A DNA stretch of 53,390 bases from Rhodospirillales bacterium (GTDB lineage Bacteria; Pseudomonadota; Alphaproteobacteria; Rhodospirillales; JASLQF01), in contig JASLQF010000039.1 of NCBI GenBank assembly GCA_030744625.1, positions 1-53,390 of the forward strand, in the 5' to 3' direction. Shown piece after piece: positions 1 through 11,653 of this stretch (positions within the stretch are counted from its first letter, which is position 1; the number at the start of each line of letters is the position of its first letter). The position numbers and the translations under genes are program-made. Below the pieces are notes generated by a model, which was not told where the DNA came from, made no database searches, and saw only the letters and a list, made by a program, of their open reading frames with translations.

Positions 1-824
1 GGGTCGGGGCTGAAGGTCATCAGGGTGCCCTGGCCGGCCTTGCCGGTGATCTTCCAGTACTCGTCGGTGACCAGCGCGTCGCCCGAGATGAGTTGCGGCT
101 TGTAGCCTTGCTCGTGGGCCTGACGGATCATGAGGCCCGCCTCGGTGTGATAGCCGCCGACGTAGAAGGCGTTGATGCCGGCGCCCTTCATCTTGGAGAC
201 GATGGCGGAATAGTCCTTCTCGCCCGCCGTATAGGCCTCGTACATGGCCTGTTTGCCGCCGCGCTTGTTGTACTGCTTCAGGGTTTCGTCGGCGAGGCCC
301 TTGCCGTAGGCCGTCTTGTCGTGCAGGAAGGCGATCTTCTTGCCCTTGTAGCTCTCGAAGAGGAAATCGCCGGCGACGATGCCCTGTTGGTCATCGCGGC
401 CGCACACGCGGAAGACGTTGTCGCCACCTTCCTCGGTGAGCTTCGGGTTGGTCGAGGCGGGTGAGATTTGCACGATGCCTTCCTCGGTGTAGACCGAGGA
501 CGCCGGGATCGAGGAACCGGAGCAGAAGTGTCCGGCCATGAAGACGACCCCGTCGCTGACCATCTTGTTGGCGACGGCCACGGCCTGCTTGGGATCGCAG
601 GCGTCGTCGCCGACGGAGAGATTCAATTTCTGGCCGAGCACGCCGCCCTTGGCGTTGATGTCCTTGACCGCCATCTCGGCGCCGCGCCTCATCTGTTCGC
701 CGAAGGACGCGTACTGTCCGGTCATGGGGCCGGCCGTGGCGATCTTGATCTCCGCGTTGGCCGCCGTGACGCTTGCCACGGTCAAGGCGGCCGCGGCTAT
801 GAGTGCAGTTTTAAGATTTCGCAT
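1..824 (-). CDS. livK: Branched-chain amino-acid ABC transporter substrate-binding protein (3' end outside window)
   Basis: Periplasmic binding protein of a Liv-type importer that captures branched-chain or related amino acids and delivers them to the LivHMGF membrane complex encoded just upstream. Only the first 274 codons are present; the C-terminus lies beyond the window edge. The protein starts MRNLKTALIAAAALTVASV, a Sec signal peptide with a probable cleavage after the ANA around residue 24, followed by EIKIATAGPMTGQYASFG, the usual first strand and ligand loop of the type I periplasmic binding fold. Later SSIPASSVY and ISPASTNPKLTE match the Ser/Thr ligand-contact segments of LivK/LivJ, and a Cys pair typical of the family is visible (DDACDP and GHFCSG). 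The start at 824 is preceded by a strong GGAGGA. It is the last gene of the livH-M-G-F-DUF6867 series on the minus strand, separated from it by about 200 bases with hairpins. Exact ligand is not readable. Confidence 0.93.
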   Translation of the reverse strand, partial: MRNLKTALIAAAALTVASVTAANAEIKIATAGPMTGQYASFGEQMRRGAEMAVKDINAKGGVLGQKLNLSVGDDACDPKQAVAVANKMVSDGVVFMAGHFCSGSSIPASSVYTEEGIVQISPASTNPKLTEEGGDNVFRVCGRDDQQGIVAGDFLFESYKGKKIAFLHDKTAYGKGLADETLKQYNKRGGKQAMYEAYTAGEKDYSAIVSKMKGAGINAFYVGGYHTEAGLMIRQAHEQGYKPQLISGDALVTDEYWKITGKAGQGTLMTFSPD

Positions 825-896
825 GGTTATTTTCTCCTCCCTGGGAAACTCGGTTGGCGAACGCAAGTCGACTGGATTGCCAACCACAAAATTTGC

Positions 897-917
897 GGCC
901 ACCGAGCCTCGGTGGCC
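897..917 (-). terminator. GC-rich hairpin between the liv permease genes and livK
   Basis: GGCCACCGAG and its exact reverse complement CTCGGTGGCC are separated by one base, so the RNA can form a stem of about 7-8 pairs with a small loop. On the minus strand it is followed by GCAAATTTTG, a short T-rich stretch. A second, weaker inverted repeat (GGTTGGC at 852-858, GCCAACC at 879-885) follows before livK. The pair may attenuate or partly terminate transcription, or protect an mRNA end, so that the binding protein is made in a different amount from the permease. Weak T-run, so true termination is uncertain. Confidence 0.4.
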
Positions 918-1021
918 AAGCATCTAGGTTATCACGCCAATGCATTGAAACAAGTCCCTAATCTAAGTCTTCGCTCCCGGTCTCGCCGGCTTCGTTATTC
1001 CACCGCCGCGGCACTCGCCGG

Positions 1022-1375
1022 TCAATCGCCGCCGACGCCCTTCCGGCGCCATCCGAACAGGCCATCGGCCTCGTAGAGCCAGGGATATTGGGAAACCAGC
1101 TTGCGCGCCTTTGTGACGCGGAAGGCGATCAGAGACATGATGGTGAGCACGGCGGTGTCGATGAGATATCCGCTCAGGGAAAGCAATTCGCCCTCGAACA
1201 GGGCGAAGGTCAGGAAGCGGTCGGCGAAGCCGAGCAGGGCGCTGTAAAGGAAGACGTGAGACAGCGGACGCCACGTGTTGGCCATGGCCTGGCCCGTCAC
1301 ACAGGCGGCGAAACCAATGATGACCACGGTGACGCCGAAGAACACCTGATATGACGTGCCGAGCAACGATTCCAT
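1022..1375 (-). CDS. DUF6867 family small membrane protein of the liv operon
   Basis: A 117-residue membrane protein with three predicted hydrophobic segments: about residues 10-30 (VFFGVTVVIIGFAACVTGQA), 38-60 (SHVFLYSALLGFADRFLTFA) and 65-88 (LSLSGYLIDTAVLTIMSLIA), then a basic tail with VTKARKLVSQYPWLYE. The sequence looks like the DUF6867 family, which I recall as an alphaproteobacterial family found beside branched-chain amino-acid ABC transporter genes. No catalytic motif is visible. It follows livF with a gap of about 25 bases in the same direction, so it is probably co-transcribed with the permease genes. A role as an accessory or assembly subunit of the importer is inference from position only. 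Confidence 0.75.
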   Translation of the reverse strand: MESLLGTSYQVFFGVTVVIIGFAACVTGQAMANTWRPLSHVFLYSALLGFADRFLTFALFEGELLSLSGYLIDTAVLTIMSLIAFRVTKARKLVSQYPWLYEADGLFGWRRKGVGGD

Positions 1376-1399
1376 CGGTTTTGCCCCGTCGCTTCCTGT

Positions 1400-2119
1400 T
1401 TAGTGACCACCTTCGAGATAGGCGGCGCGGATTTCCTCGTTGGCCAGAAGCTCCTTCCCGGACCCGGTCATGAGGATGCGGCCGTTGGCCATCACGTAGC
1501 CTCGGTGTGCCAGACGCAGCGCGTGGTAGGCGTTCTGTTCGACCAGAAAAACGGTGACTTTCTCCCGTTCGTTGATTTCCTTGATGACGCCGAATATCTG
1601 CTTGACCAGTATCGGCGCCAAACCGAGCGAGGGCTCGTCCAACAACAGCAACCGCGGGCGGCTCATGAGGGCGCGCGCGATGGCTAGCATCTGCTGCTCG
1701 CCACCCGACAAGGTGCCGCCGCGCTGGCCGCTGCGCTCGGCGAGGATTGGAAAGAGCGCGAAGACCCTGGCCAGATCTTCGTCGAAATACCGTTCTTCGC
1801 TGGTGGTGGCGCCCATCTGGAGGTTTTCCAGCACCGTCATGCGCGGGAAGATTCGCCGTCCCTCGGGCGCCTGGGCGAGACCCATGTGGACGATTTCATG
1901 GGTCGGCATGGCGGAGATATCCGTGCCGTCGAAAGCGATCCTTCCCCGGGCCGCCCGCGGATTGCCGCAAACGGTCATCAGCAGGGTCGATTTCCCGGCG
2001 CCGTTGGCACCGATGAGGGTGACGATCTCGCCTTTCTCAACCTCAATGTCGACGCCCCTCAGGGCCTCGATGTTGCCGTAAAAGGTGTGAACCTCCTTAA
2101 TGCTGAGCATCGCCGTCAT
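1400..2119 (-). CDS. livF: Branched-chain amino-acid ABC transporter ATP-binding protein LivF
   Basis: One of the two cytoplasmic ATPases that power the Liv importer. The 239-residue length is normal for LivF. Walker A is GANGAGKST near residue 37, the ABC signature is LSGGEQQ near 136, and Walker B plus D-loop is LLLLDEPSLGLAP near 156-168; the switch His lies in VFLVEQNAYHAL, where LivF proteins have Gln-Asn rather than the common His, as expected for the family. Its ATG overlaps the TGA of livG by four bases (ATGA at 2116-2119), so translation is likely coupled. Confident assignment to LivF rather than LivG comes from the shorter length, the SLGLAP motif and the position at the end of the ATPase pair. 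Confidence 0.96.
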   Translation of the reverse strand: MTAMLSIKEVHTFYGNIEALRGVDIEVEKGEIVTLIGANGAGKSTLLMTVCGNPRAARGRIAFDGTDISAMPTHEIVHMGLAQAPEGRRIFPRMTVLENLQMGATTSEERYFDEDLARVFALFPILAERSGQRGGTLSGGEQQMLAIARALMSRPRLLLLDEPSLGLAPILVKQIFGVIKEINEREKVTVFLVEQNAYHALRLAHRGYVMANGRILMTGSGKELLANEEIRAAYLEGGH

Positions 2120-2990
2120 GGCGAGGCGCCCTCCTCGGGCGGCAGGTCCTCGTCCTCTTCCTCCTCGCCGAGATAGGCACGGATGACGTTGGGGTCGGTG
2201 CGCACGAATTCCGGGGTGCCATCGGAGATCTTCTTGCCGTAGTCGAGCACCACGATGTGGTCGGAAATCCCCATGACCACGTTCATGTCATGCTCGATAA
2301 GCAATATGCCGATGCGGTGCTCGTCGCGGATGAACAACAACAGCTCGTTAAGCTCGCCCGATTCCTTGGGGTTGAGCCCGGCCGCCGGCTCGTCAAGGCA
2401 CAACAGGACCGGGTTCGTGCACATGGCGCGGATGATCTCGAGGCGCCGCTGGTCGCCGTAGGGCAGGTTGCCGGCTTCCCAATCGGCGCGGTCCTCGAGC
2501 CCCACCCGGTCCAGCCAGTAACGGGCCAACTCCACGGCGCGCCGCTCCCCGTCGTGGTAGCGGGCCATGCCCAGAAGTCCGGCGACCGAGTACCCCGAGG
2601 CGCGCATCAAGTCGTTGTGTTGCGCCACGACCAGGTTCTCCAGGACCGTCATCTGGGCGAACAGGCGGATGTTCTGGAAGGTGCGCGCGACACCGGCCTG
2701 CCGGGCGATGATGTGTCCTTCTATGCGCTCCAGCAAATAGGTGCCCTTCGGGTGATGGAGAGCGAGGCGCCCGACGCTCGGCTTGTAGAACCCGGTCAGG
2801 CAGTTGAAGACCGTGGTCTTGCCCGCCCCGTTCGGTCCGATTACCGCGGTGATCTGCTTGTCGGCGGCCTCGAAGGAGACGTCGTCGATGGCAACCAAGC
2901 CGCCGAAGCGCATGGTCAGGTGCTGAACTTCGAGGAGCGTCGTGTCGGTGGCGGCGTCAGTGGCGCCTGCGGCGTTTGTGGCTTGGGCAC

Positions 2991-2994
<4 letters not shown>
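2116..2994 (-). CDS. livG: Branched-chain amino-acid ABC transporter ATP-binding protein LivG
   Basis: Second ATPase of the Liv importer, 292 residues. After a low-complexity Ala/Thr-rich N-terminus (MSAQATNAAGATDAATD) comes LLEVQHLTMRFGGLVAIDDV, typical of LivG. Walker A is GPNGAGKTT, the signature region is NLPYGDQRRLEI, and Walker B is LLCLDEPAAGLNP. The start was set at the ATG at 2994 because it overlaps the livM stop as ATGA; longer readings upstream belong to the wrong frame of livM. Odd points are the N-terminal extension of about 20 residues and a strongly acidic C-terminal tail (EEEEDEDLPPEEGASP) that most LivG proteins lack. Part of the compact livH-livM-livG-livF operon with four-base overlaps. 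Confidence 0.96.
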
Positions 2995-4520
<1,526 letters not shown>

Positions 4521-4523
4521 CGC

Positions 4524-5438
<915 letters not shown>

Positions 5439-5577
5439 CGAGCGTTCGATCTCTCCTCGGCCAGCCGCCGGCGCGCGGCGTCAGGGGACGGGGCGTTAGA
5501 ACATTCAAGAATTCGGGGTGTTGGAGGATTGGGCGATGCTCGCCCTTAGCCTGCCCCAGTGAGATCGTTCTTTGCCT

Positions 5578-5600
5578 CCCACGTCCTTTTTTTTCGTGGG
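5578..5600. repeat. Inverted repeat in the livH leader
   Basis: CCCACG at 5578-5583 and CGTGGG at 5595-5600 are exact reverse complements around an 11-base loop that holds eight consecutive T (eight A on the livH-sense strand). It lies between the proposed livH promoter and the gene, so it would be in the 5' untranslated leader. It could be an mRNA hairpin; the A-rich loop is single-stranded in that model. No attenuator T-run follows on the minus strand, and no leader peptide rich in branched-chain residues is seen. Confidence 0.3.
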
Positions 5601-5626
5601 TCCCGGCCATGGCCAAGCCCTTTTGG

Positions 5627-5654
5627 ACCCTACCCCAAGGTTCTTGAGTGTCAA
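5627..5654 (-). promoter_or_regulatory. Candidate sigma-70 promoter for livH operon
   Basis: On the minus strand a perfect -35 hexamer TTGACA (5649-5654) is followed after 16 bases by TAGGGT (5627-5632), a weak -10. It lies about 190 bases before the livH start and just after the end of the DUF6898 gene. Visual match only. Confidence 0.35.
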
Positions 5655-5678
5655 GTTTAAAGCAGCCTGGAAAAGGGT

Positions 5679-5909
5679 CTAGCGCCGGCCCGCTCGGTCG
5701 GAGTTCCTGGCGGCGCGGAGACGCTTGGCGATGACGTAGACGAGTTTGCGGGTGGCGACGCGCTTAAGCATCTCTTGGCTGTAACGCGGGTTGCCGACCA
5801 TGGAAACCTCGATGTTGGTGTCCGGGTCGATGGCCGTCACCTTGAGGAATTTCCCGATCCGGCGGAACTCGAACAGCACTTCCCGCAGTTGCACGCCCTT
5901 TTGTGCCAC
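5679..5909 (-). CDS. DUF6898 family protein
   Basis: A 76-residue basic protein. The core EVLFEFRRIGKFLKVTAIDP followed by DTNIEVSMVGNPRYSQEMLKR resembles DUF6898, a short family I associate with Rhodospirillales; the function is unknown. No signal peptide, membrane segment or Cys motif is seen. The predicted pattern of alternating beta strands (FEFRRI, KVTAID, EVSMVG) and a C-terminal helix suggests a small alpha/beta fold. It is read toward livH and lies about 110 bases downstream of the HIBCH-like gene; whether it belongs to either operon is unclear. Confidence 0.65.
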   Translation of the reverse strand: MAQKGVQLREVLFEFRRIGKFLKVTAIDPDTNIEVSMVGNPRYSQEMLKRVATRKLVYVIAKRLRAARNSDRAGRR

Positions 5910-6019
5910 GATTTCAATTCCCGTCCGCGAAGCCCGGCGTTCGCCGTCCCCGGCGCCCGGCTAATTCTCGCCGCATCGGGGGGGCGGTGGCAAGCGGCGC
6001 GATGAGGGCTGGCCGAGGC

Positions 6020-7072
6020 TCAGGGAAGCACCAGGTCGCCGCCGTCAAGGGGCGCGAAGCAGGCCTCCACTTCGGCGTCGTTGATCTCGGCGAGGCTGGC
6101 AGGCCGCCACTTCGGCGTGTCCCCCTTGTCGACGAGGATGGTGCGAATGCCTTCCAGGAAGTCACTGCGGCCGAGCATGCGCGTGCTTAGCCGGTTTTCC
6201 ATGATCAGGCTGTCCTCGACGCCCATGCCACGCCCGGCACGCAGCGCGCGGAAGGTCAATTCGAGGCTGAAAGGGGCCTTCCCGGAAAGGGTGTCGACGG
6301 TGTGGGCGGCCCAGTCGCTTTCCTCGTCCTCGAGGGCGCCCACGATCGATGCCACCGAACTCTTCGAGAAGCAGCGCTCGATGGCCTCTTCATGAGAGGG
6401 TAGCGTCGGCGCTCCGGCATCCTCGGCGAACTTGGCGGCAACGTCGTCGGGAGCGTCACCGCCGGCCAAGTCCCCGATCAGGTCAGCGAGACGCTCACTC
6501 GGCACATAGGCGGTGGCAAGTCCCATGTACAGGGCGTCGGCGGCGGTGATGCGGGTTCCCGTGAGGGCCAGGTACATGCCGGTCTCGCCGGGGCAGCGGG
6601 GCAGGAAATAATGGGCGCCCCCGTCGGGATGGAACCCGATGCCCGCTTCCGGCATGGCGAAGCGCGTCCGTTCGGTGGCGATGCGGTGCGACGCGGAGAT
6701 GGCGAGGGAGCAGCCGGAACCCATCACCACGCCATCCAACAAGGCGACACTCGGCGTGGCCAGGGTCCGCATGCGGTAATTCATGGCGCAGGCGGCGCCA
6801 ACCATGGCAAGCGGAGTTTCGAAGTCGCCTTGCGTCAACGCACCATGCAGCGCGTGGAGATCACCTCCCGCCGAGAACGCCTTGTCGCCGGCCCCCTCGA
6901 CGACGATCGAGGCGACCGCCGGGTCGTCGTCGAAATCGGAGATCGCGGCGTCCAGCGCCCGCCACATTGCCACGTTGATCGAATTGAAGGCGTCCGGGCG
7001 GTTTAGGGTAATGCGGCCGAGTTGCCCGCGTCGTTCCGCCAGGACTACCGGTTCATCGTCCACAGGATTCAT
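6020..7072 (-). CDS. Enoyl-CoA hydratase/isomerase family, probable 3-hydroxyisobutyryl-CoA hydrolase
   Basis: Crotonase-fold enzyme of 350 residues, the length of 3-hydroxyisobutyryl-CoA hydrolase (HIBCH), which releases 3-hydroxyisobutyrate in valine breakdown. Oxyanion-hole segment 1 is AFSAGGDLHAL near residue 67 and segment 2 is GVVMGSGCSLAIS near 114. The motif AMPEAGIGFHPDGGAHYFLPR without its last residue fits the HIBCH-type FAMPE...G..PD.GG pattern, with the Glu and Asp that serve in HIBCH catalysis. The long C-terminal part (residues about 240-350) with FLEGIRTILVDKGDTPKWRP is also HIBCH-like and absent from simple enoyl-CoA hydratases. The ATG is seven bases after the icmF stop, so the two are co-transcribed. 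Substitutions within the second glycine loop (GSGCS for the more usual GGGVG) leave some doubt on substrate. Confidence 0.85.
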   Translation of the reverse strand: MNPVDDEPVVLAERRGQLGRITLNRPDAFNSINVAMWRALDAAISDFDDDPAVASIVVEGAGDKAFSAGGDLHALHGALTQGDFETPLAMVGAACAMNYRMRTLATPSVALLDGVVMGSGCSLAISASHRIATERTRFAMPEAGIGFHPDGGAHYFLPRCPGETGMYLALTGTRITAADALYMGLATAYVPSERLADLIGDLAGGDAPDDVAAKFAEDAGAPTLPSHEEAIERCFSKSSVASIVGALEDEESDWAAHTVDTLSGKAPFSLELTFRALRAGRGMGVEDSLIMENRLSTRMLGRSDFLEGIRTILVDKGDTPKWRPASLAEINDAEVEACFAPLDGGDLVLP

Positions 7073-7079
7073 GTGACAT

Positions 7080-10000
7080 CTACATGTGCCGCCGGTATTG
7101 GCCGCCGGCCTCGAACAGGGCCTCGGTGATCTGCCCCATGGTGCAGCAGCGCACCGCGTCCATCAAGACGGCGAAGACGTTGTCGCCATCGGTGGCGGCC
7201 TTCTTCAGGCGCTCGATCATGGCCGGGGCTGGCGCCGCGTGGCGCGCCTGAAAGTCGCGCAGGCGCCGCAACTGCTTCTGCTTCTGCTCTTCCGTCGAGC
7301 GCGCCAGCTCGGGCGTCGGCGGCGGCCCTTCCGATTCGGCGTCGAGGAAGGTGTTGACACCGATGATGGGCAGCGTGCCGTCGTGCTTGCGGGTCTCGTA
7401 GTAGAGGGACTCGTCCTGGATCTTGCCGCGCTGGTATCCGGTTTCCATGGCGCCGAGCACGCCGCCGCGCTGGCTCAGGCGTTCGAACTCCAGAAGCACC
7501 GCTTCCTCGATCAGATCCGTGAGTTCCTCCATGATGAACGAGCCCTGGCTGATGTTCTCGTTCTTGGCGAGGCCCCATTCCCGGTTGATGATGAGCTGGA
7601 TGGCCAGCGCCCGGCGCACGCTTTCGCCGGTCGGCGTCGTGAACGCCTCGTCGTAGGCGTTGGTGTGCATGCTGTTGCAGTTGTCGTAAATGCCGATCAA
7701 TGCCTGCAGGGTGGTACGGATATCGTTGAAGGCTATCTCCTGGGTATGCAGCGAGCGGCCCGAGGTCTGGGTATGGTATTTCAGCTTTTGGCTGTGTTCA
7801 TTGGCGCCGTAGAGAAAGCGCATGGCGACGGACCACACGCGGCGCGCCACCCGCCCCATGACCGAATATTCCGGGTCCATGCCCATGGAGAAGAAGAAAG
7901 ACAGGTTGGGCGCGAAGTCGTCCACCTTCATGCCGCGCGCCAAGTATGATTCCACATAGGTAAAGCCGTTGGCCAGAGTCAGTGCGAGCTGCGTGATCGG
8001 GTTCGCCCCGGCCTCGGCGATGTGGTAGCCGGAAATGGAAACCGAATAGAAATTTCGCACCCGGTTGCGTATGAAATACTCCTGCACATCGGCCATGAGC
8101 CGCAGCGCGAACTCGGTCGAGAAGATGCACGTGTTCTGCCCCTGGTCCTCCTTGAGGATGTCGGCCTGCACAGTGCCGCGCACTGTCTCCAGGACCCATT
8201 CGCGGATCTTGCGCTCCTCGTCGTCGGTGGGGGGACGGGCGTTGTCGGCCTCGAACTTGTCGAGCTGCTGGTCGATGGCGGTGTTGAGGAACATGGCCAG
8301 TGCCATGGGCGCCGGGCCGTTGATGGTCATGGACACCGATGTCTTGGGGTGGGCGAGGTCGAAGCCGTCGTACAGCACCTTCATGTCGTCGAGGGTGGCG
8401 ATGGAGACGCCTGCGTTGCCTACCTTGCCGTAGATATCGGGGCGCTCGTCGGGATCGCGGCCGTAGAGCGTCACCGAATCGAAGGCCGTGGACAGGCGCT
8501 TCGCCTCGGCGTGGGCGGAGAAGAACTTGAAGCGTTCGTTGGTACGGAAGGGATCGCCCTCGCCGGCGAACATGCGTGTCGGATCCTCGCCCTCGCGTTT
8601 GAAGGCGAAGACTCCGGCGGTGTAGGGAAAGCTTCCCGGCACGTTCTCCTTCAAAAGCCATTTGAGGATCTCGCCCTCGTCCACGTATCCCGGAAGGGCG
8701 ACCTTGGGAATCTTGGTTCCCGCCAAGGTGGTGTGGGTGAGATCGGTGCGGATTTGTCTGTCGCGGATCTTCACCACGTATTCCTCGCCGGCGTAGCTCT
8801 CCTTGACCTTGGGCCACATGTCGAGAAGCTTGCGGCAGCGCGGGTCCAGCGCCGCCTCGCGCTCGGCGACAAGGGCGTCCAGGTGCCCCGCCGCCTGGCC
8901 GCTCTCGGCGAGCATGCGCATCGATTCCCTCAGCTGCTGGCCCTGGCGCGCGACGCGCACTTGCCCTTCCGCCGTCTTGTGATAATCGCGCACGGCGTCG
9001 GCGATTTCGGTGAGATATCGCTGGCGGTCCGGTGGCACGATAGCGGCATCCGGTTGCGAGTAACGCGCCTCGACGGATGGGATGGCGCATTCGAATCCCC
9101 CCAACCCCTTGGCGGCGAGACGGCTGAGGATCTCCTGGTACAATGCCGTCACCCCAAGATCGTGGAAACGCGCCGCCATGGTGCCGAAGACCGGCATTTC
9201 CTCGGGCGGCGTCGCAAAGGCTTCGCGGTTGCGCTGTACCTGCTTGCGCACGTCGCGTAACGCGTCCATGGCGCCCCGGCGGTCGAACTTGTTGATGGCG
9301 ACGACGTCGGCGAAGTCCAGCATGTCGATCTTTTCGAGCTGGCTGGCGGCGCCGAACTCCGGGGTCATCACGTAGAGCGAAAGATCGGCGTAAGGCACGA
9401 TTTCGGCATCGCCCTGCCCGATGCCCGGGGTCTCGACGATCACCAGGTCGAAGCCGGCGGCCTTGCAGGCGGCCACGAAATCGGGCAGCGCCGCCGGCAC
9501 CTCGCGGCCCGCCCCGCGCGTCGCCAGCGAGCGCATGTAGACGTTGGGCGCCGAGATGGCGTTCATGCGGATGCGGTCCCCCAACAGGGCGCCGCCGGTC
9601 TTGCGCCGGGAGGGATCGATGGCGATGACGGCGATCCTGGGCTCATTGCTGTACAGCCGGAAGCGGCGGATCAACTCGTCGGTGAGGGACGACTTCCCGG
9701 CACCGCCGGTGCCGGTGATGCCAAGGACGGGGACGCCGGAACGGGCCTCGGCGGCGGCGGCAATCAGCCGTCGCCTGGCGTCGTCGAGGGTGCCTTGCTC
9801 AAGGGCGGTGATGACGCGCGCCAGGGTACCGTGGTCGCCGGCATCGAGGTCGCCAAGACCGTCCGGCAGATCGCCGGCGAGATCGGCGGCGGCGCGCTTC
9901 ATCATGTCCCGGATCATGCCCTGCAGCCCCATGCGCTGGCCGTCATCCGGCGAATAGATGCGCTCGACCCCGGCCTCCTGGAGCTCACGGATTTCCTCGG

Positions 10001-10367
10001 GCACGATGACACCGCCGCCGCCGCCGAAAACCTTGATGGCGGGGCGGCCGCGCCGGCGCAGCTCATCGAGCAGGAACTTGAAGTATTCGATATGACCGCC
10101 CTGATAGGAACTGACGGCGATGCCGTGGACGTCCTCATCGATGGCCGCCGTCACCATTTCGTCCACCGAACGGTCGTGTCCCAGGTGAATGACCTCGGCG
10201 CCGGCCGCCTGCAGGATGCGGCGCATGACGTTGATGGACGCGTCGTGGCCGTCGAAAAGGCTGGTCGCCGTGACGAAGCGTAGCGGATGGCGGGTCTTGC
10301 GGGATTTGCCCTTGGCGGGCTTGCGGCCCGGCTTCTTGAGGGCTTCGGGAGCGACGTCGTCGGGCAC
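7080..10367 (-). CDS. icmF: Fused isobutyryl-CoA mutase (B12 domain + G-protein chaperone + mutase)
   Basis: Adenosylcobalamin-dependent carbon-skeleton mutase that interconverts isobutyryl-CoA and butyryl-CoA, fused to its own G-protein chaperone. From a GTG start at 10367: B12-binding domain with LFDGHDASINVMRR (axial His about residue 41), a MeaB-like GTPase with P-loop GTGGAGKSS (about 219-227) and NKFD (about 359-362), a linker, and the substrate barrel to the end (1095 residues). The two substrate-selecting positions read Phe (RMFAGEGD, about 600) and Gln (GQNTCIF, about 744); methylmalonyl-CoA mutases have Tyr and Arg there. The GTG has GGGAGAGG just upstream; the ATG at 10448 in the same frame lacks this and would abut the palindrome at 10451-10480. 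Operon with the following HIBCH-like gene. Confidence 0.95.
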   Translation of the reverse strand: MPDDVAPEALKKPGRKPAKGKSRKTRHPLRFVTATSLFDGHDASINVMRRILQAAGAEVIHLGHDRSVDEMVTAAIDEDVHGIAVSSYQGGHIEYFKFLLDELRRRGRPAIKVFGGGGGVIVPEEIRELQEAGVERIYSPDDGQRMGLQGMIRDMMKRAAADLAGDLPDGLGDLDAGDHGTLARVITALEQGTLDDARRRLIAAAAEARSGVPVLGITGTGGAGKSSLTDELIRRFRLYSNEPRIAVIAIDPSRRKTGGALLGDRIRMNAISAPNVYMRSLATRGAGREVPAALPDFVAACKAAGFDLVIVETPGIGQGDAEIVPYADLSLYVMTPEFGAASQLEKIDMLDFADVVAINKFDRRGAMDALRDVRKQVQRNREAFATPPEEMPVFGTMAARFHDLGVTALYQEILSRLAAKGLGGFECAIPSVEARYSQPDAAIVPPDRQRYLTEIADAVRDYHKTAEGQVRVARQGQQLRESMRMLAESGQAAGHLDALVAEREAALDPRCRKLLDMWPKVKESYAGEEYVVKIRDRQIRTDLTHTTLAGTKIPKVALPGYVDEGEILKWLLKENVPGSFPYTAGVFAFKREGEDPTRMFAGEGDPFRTNERFKFFSAHAEAKRLSTAFDSVTLYGRDPDERPDIYGKVGNAGVSIATLDDMKVLYDGFDLAHPKTSVSMTINGPAPMALAMFLNTAIDQQLDKFEADNARPPTDDEERKIREWVLETVRGTVQADILKEDQGQNTCIFSTEFALRLMADVQEYFIRNRVRNFYSVSISGYHIAEAGANPITQLALTLANGFTYVESYLARGMKVDDFAPNLSFFFSMGMDPEYSVMGRVARRVWSVAMRFLYGANEHSQKLKYHTQTSGRSLHTQEIAFNDIRTTLQALIGIYDNCNSMHTNAYDEAFTTPTGESVRRALAIQLIINREWGLAKNENISQGSFIMEELTDLIEEAVLLEFERLSQRGGVLGAMETGYQRGKIQDESLYYETRKHDGTLPIIGVNTFLDAESEGPPPTPELARSTEEQKQKQLRRLRDFQARHAAPAPAMIERLKKAATDGDNVFAVLMDAVRCCTMGQITEALFEAGGQYRRHM

Positions 10368-10450
10368 GGTACCTCTCCCAGGCTTGGCGGTCGGCGGATG
10401 GCCATTGTCCCCCCACAATGCGTGGGGCGCAACAGACAGGCGCGCCAAGG

Positions 10451-10480
10451 GTAGTTGACGTTTACGTAAACGTCAACTAC
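10451..10480. promoter_or_regulatory. Perfect 30-bp palindrome, candidate operator between icmF and hemB
   Basis: The left arm GTAGTTGACGTTTAC is the exact reverse complement of the right arm, with no spacer. It lies in the divergent intergenic region, 84 bases from the icmF GTG and 127 from the hemB ATG. Each arm contains TTGACG, a possible -35 element in both directions. The ACGT-rich symmetry resembles operators of MerR-family regulators of branched-chain acyl-CoA breakdown (LiuR type), recalled from comparative genomics; that link is inference. No regulator gene lies next to it. Confidence 0.7.
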
Positions 10481-10592
10481 TTGTGTCGGTTATTTCCCTT
10501 CCCGGCCGACGGTAACCGCGACCAAGCCCCAAGAAGGCTATTGGCATTGCCGGCGTAAGCGATATTGTTGACCGGGAGCATTCACCTCGTAA

Positions 10593-11621
<1,029 letters not shown>

Positions 11622-11623
11622 AT

Positions 11624-11648
11624 GGGGGTGGCGCCAGGGCGCCCCCCC
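11624..11648. terminator. GC-rich hairpin between converging hemB and cheW
   Basis: GGGGG, GGCGCC, then GGCGCC and CCCCC can pair around an AG loop with small mismatches, giving a stem of about 11 pairs. It sits in the 32-base gap between the hemB stop and the cheW stop. There is no T-run, so it may act as a bidirectional hairpin terminator or mRNA end stabiliser. Confidence 0.4.
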
Positions 11649-11653
11649 GACCC

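Noticed and set aside
5439..5616. Leader peptide controlling livH by attenuation
   Set aside because: The short frame beginning near 5616 on the minus strand is not enriched for Leu, Ile or Val codons in a run and no terminator with a T-run follows.
10368..10448. ATG at 10448 as the start of icmF
   Set aside because: It lacks a ribosome site and touches the palindrome; the GTG at 10367 has GGGAGAGG and gives B12-domain and substrate residues at positions close to known IcmF numbering.
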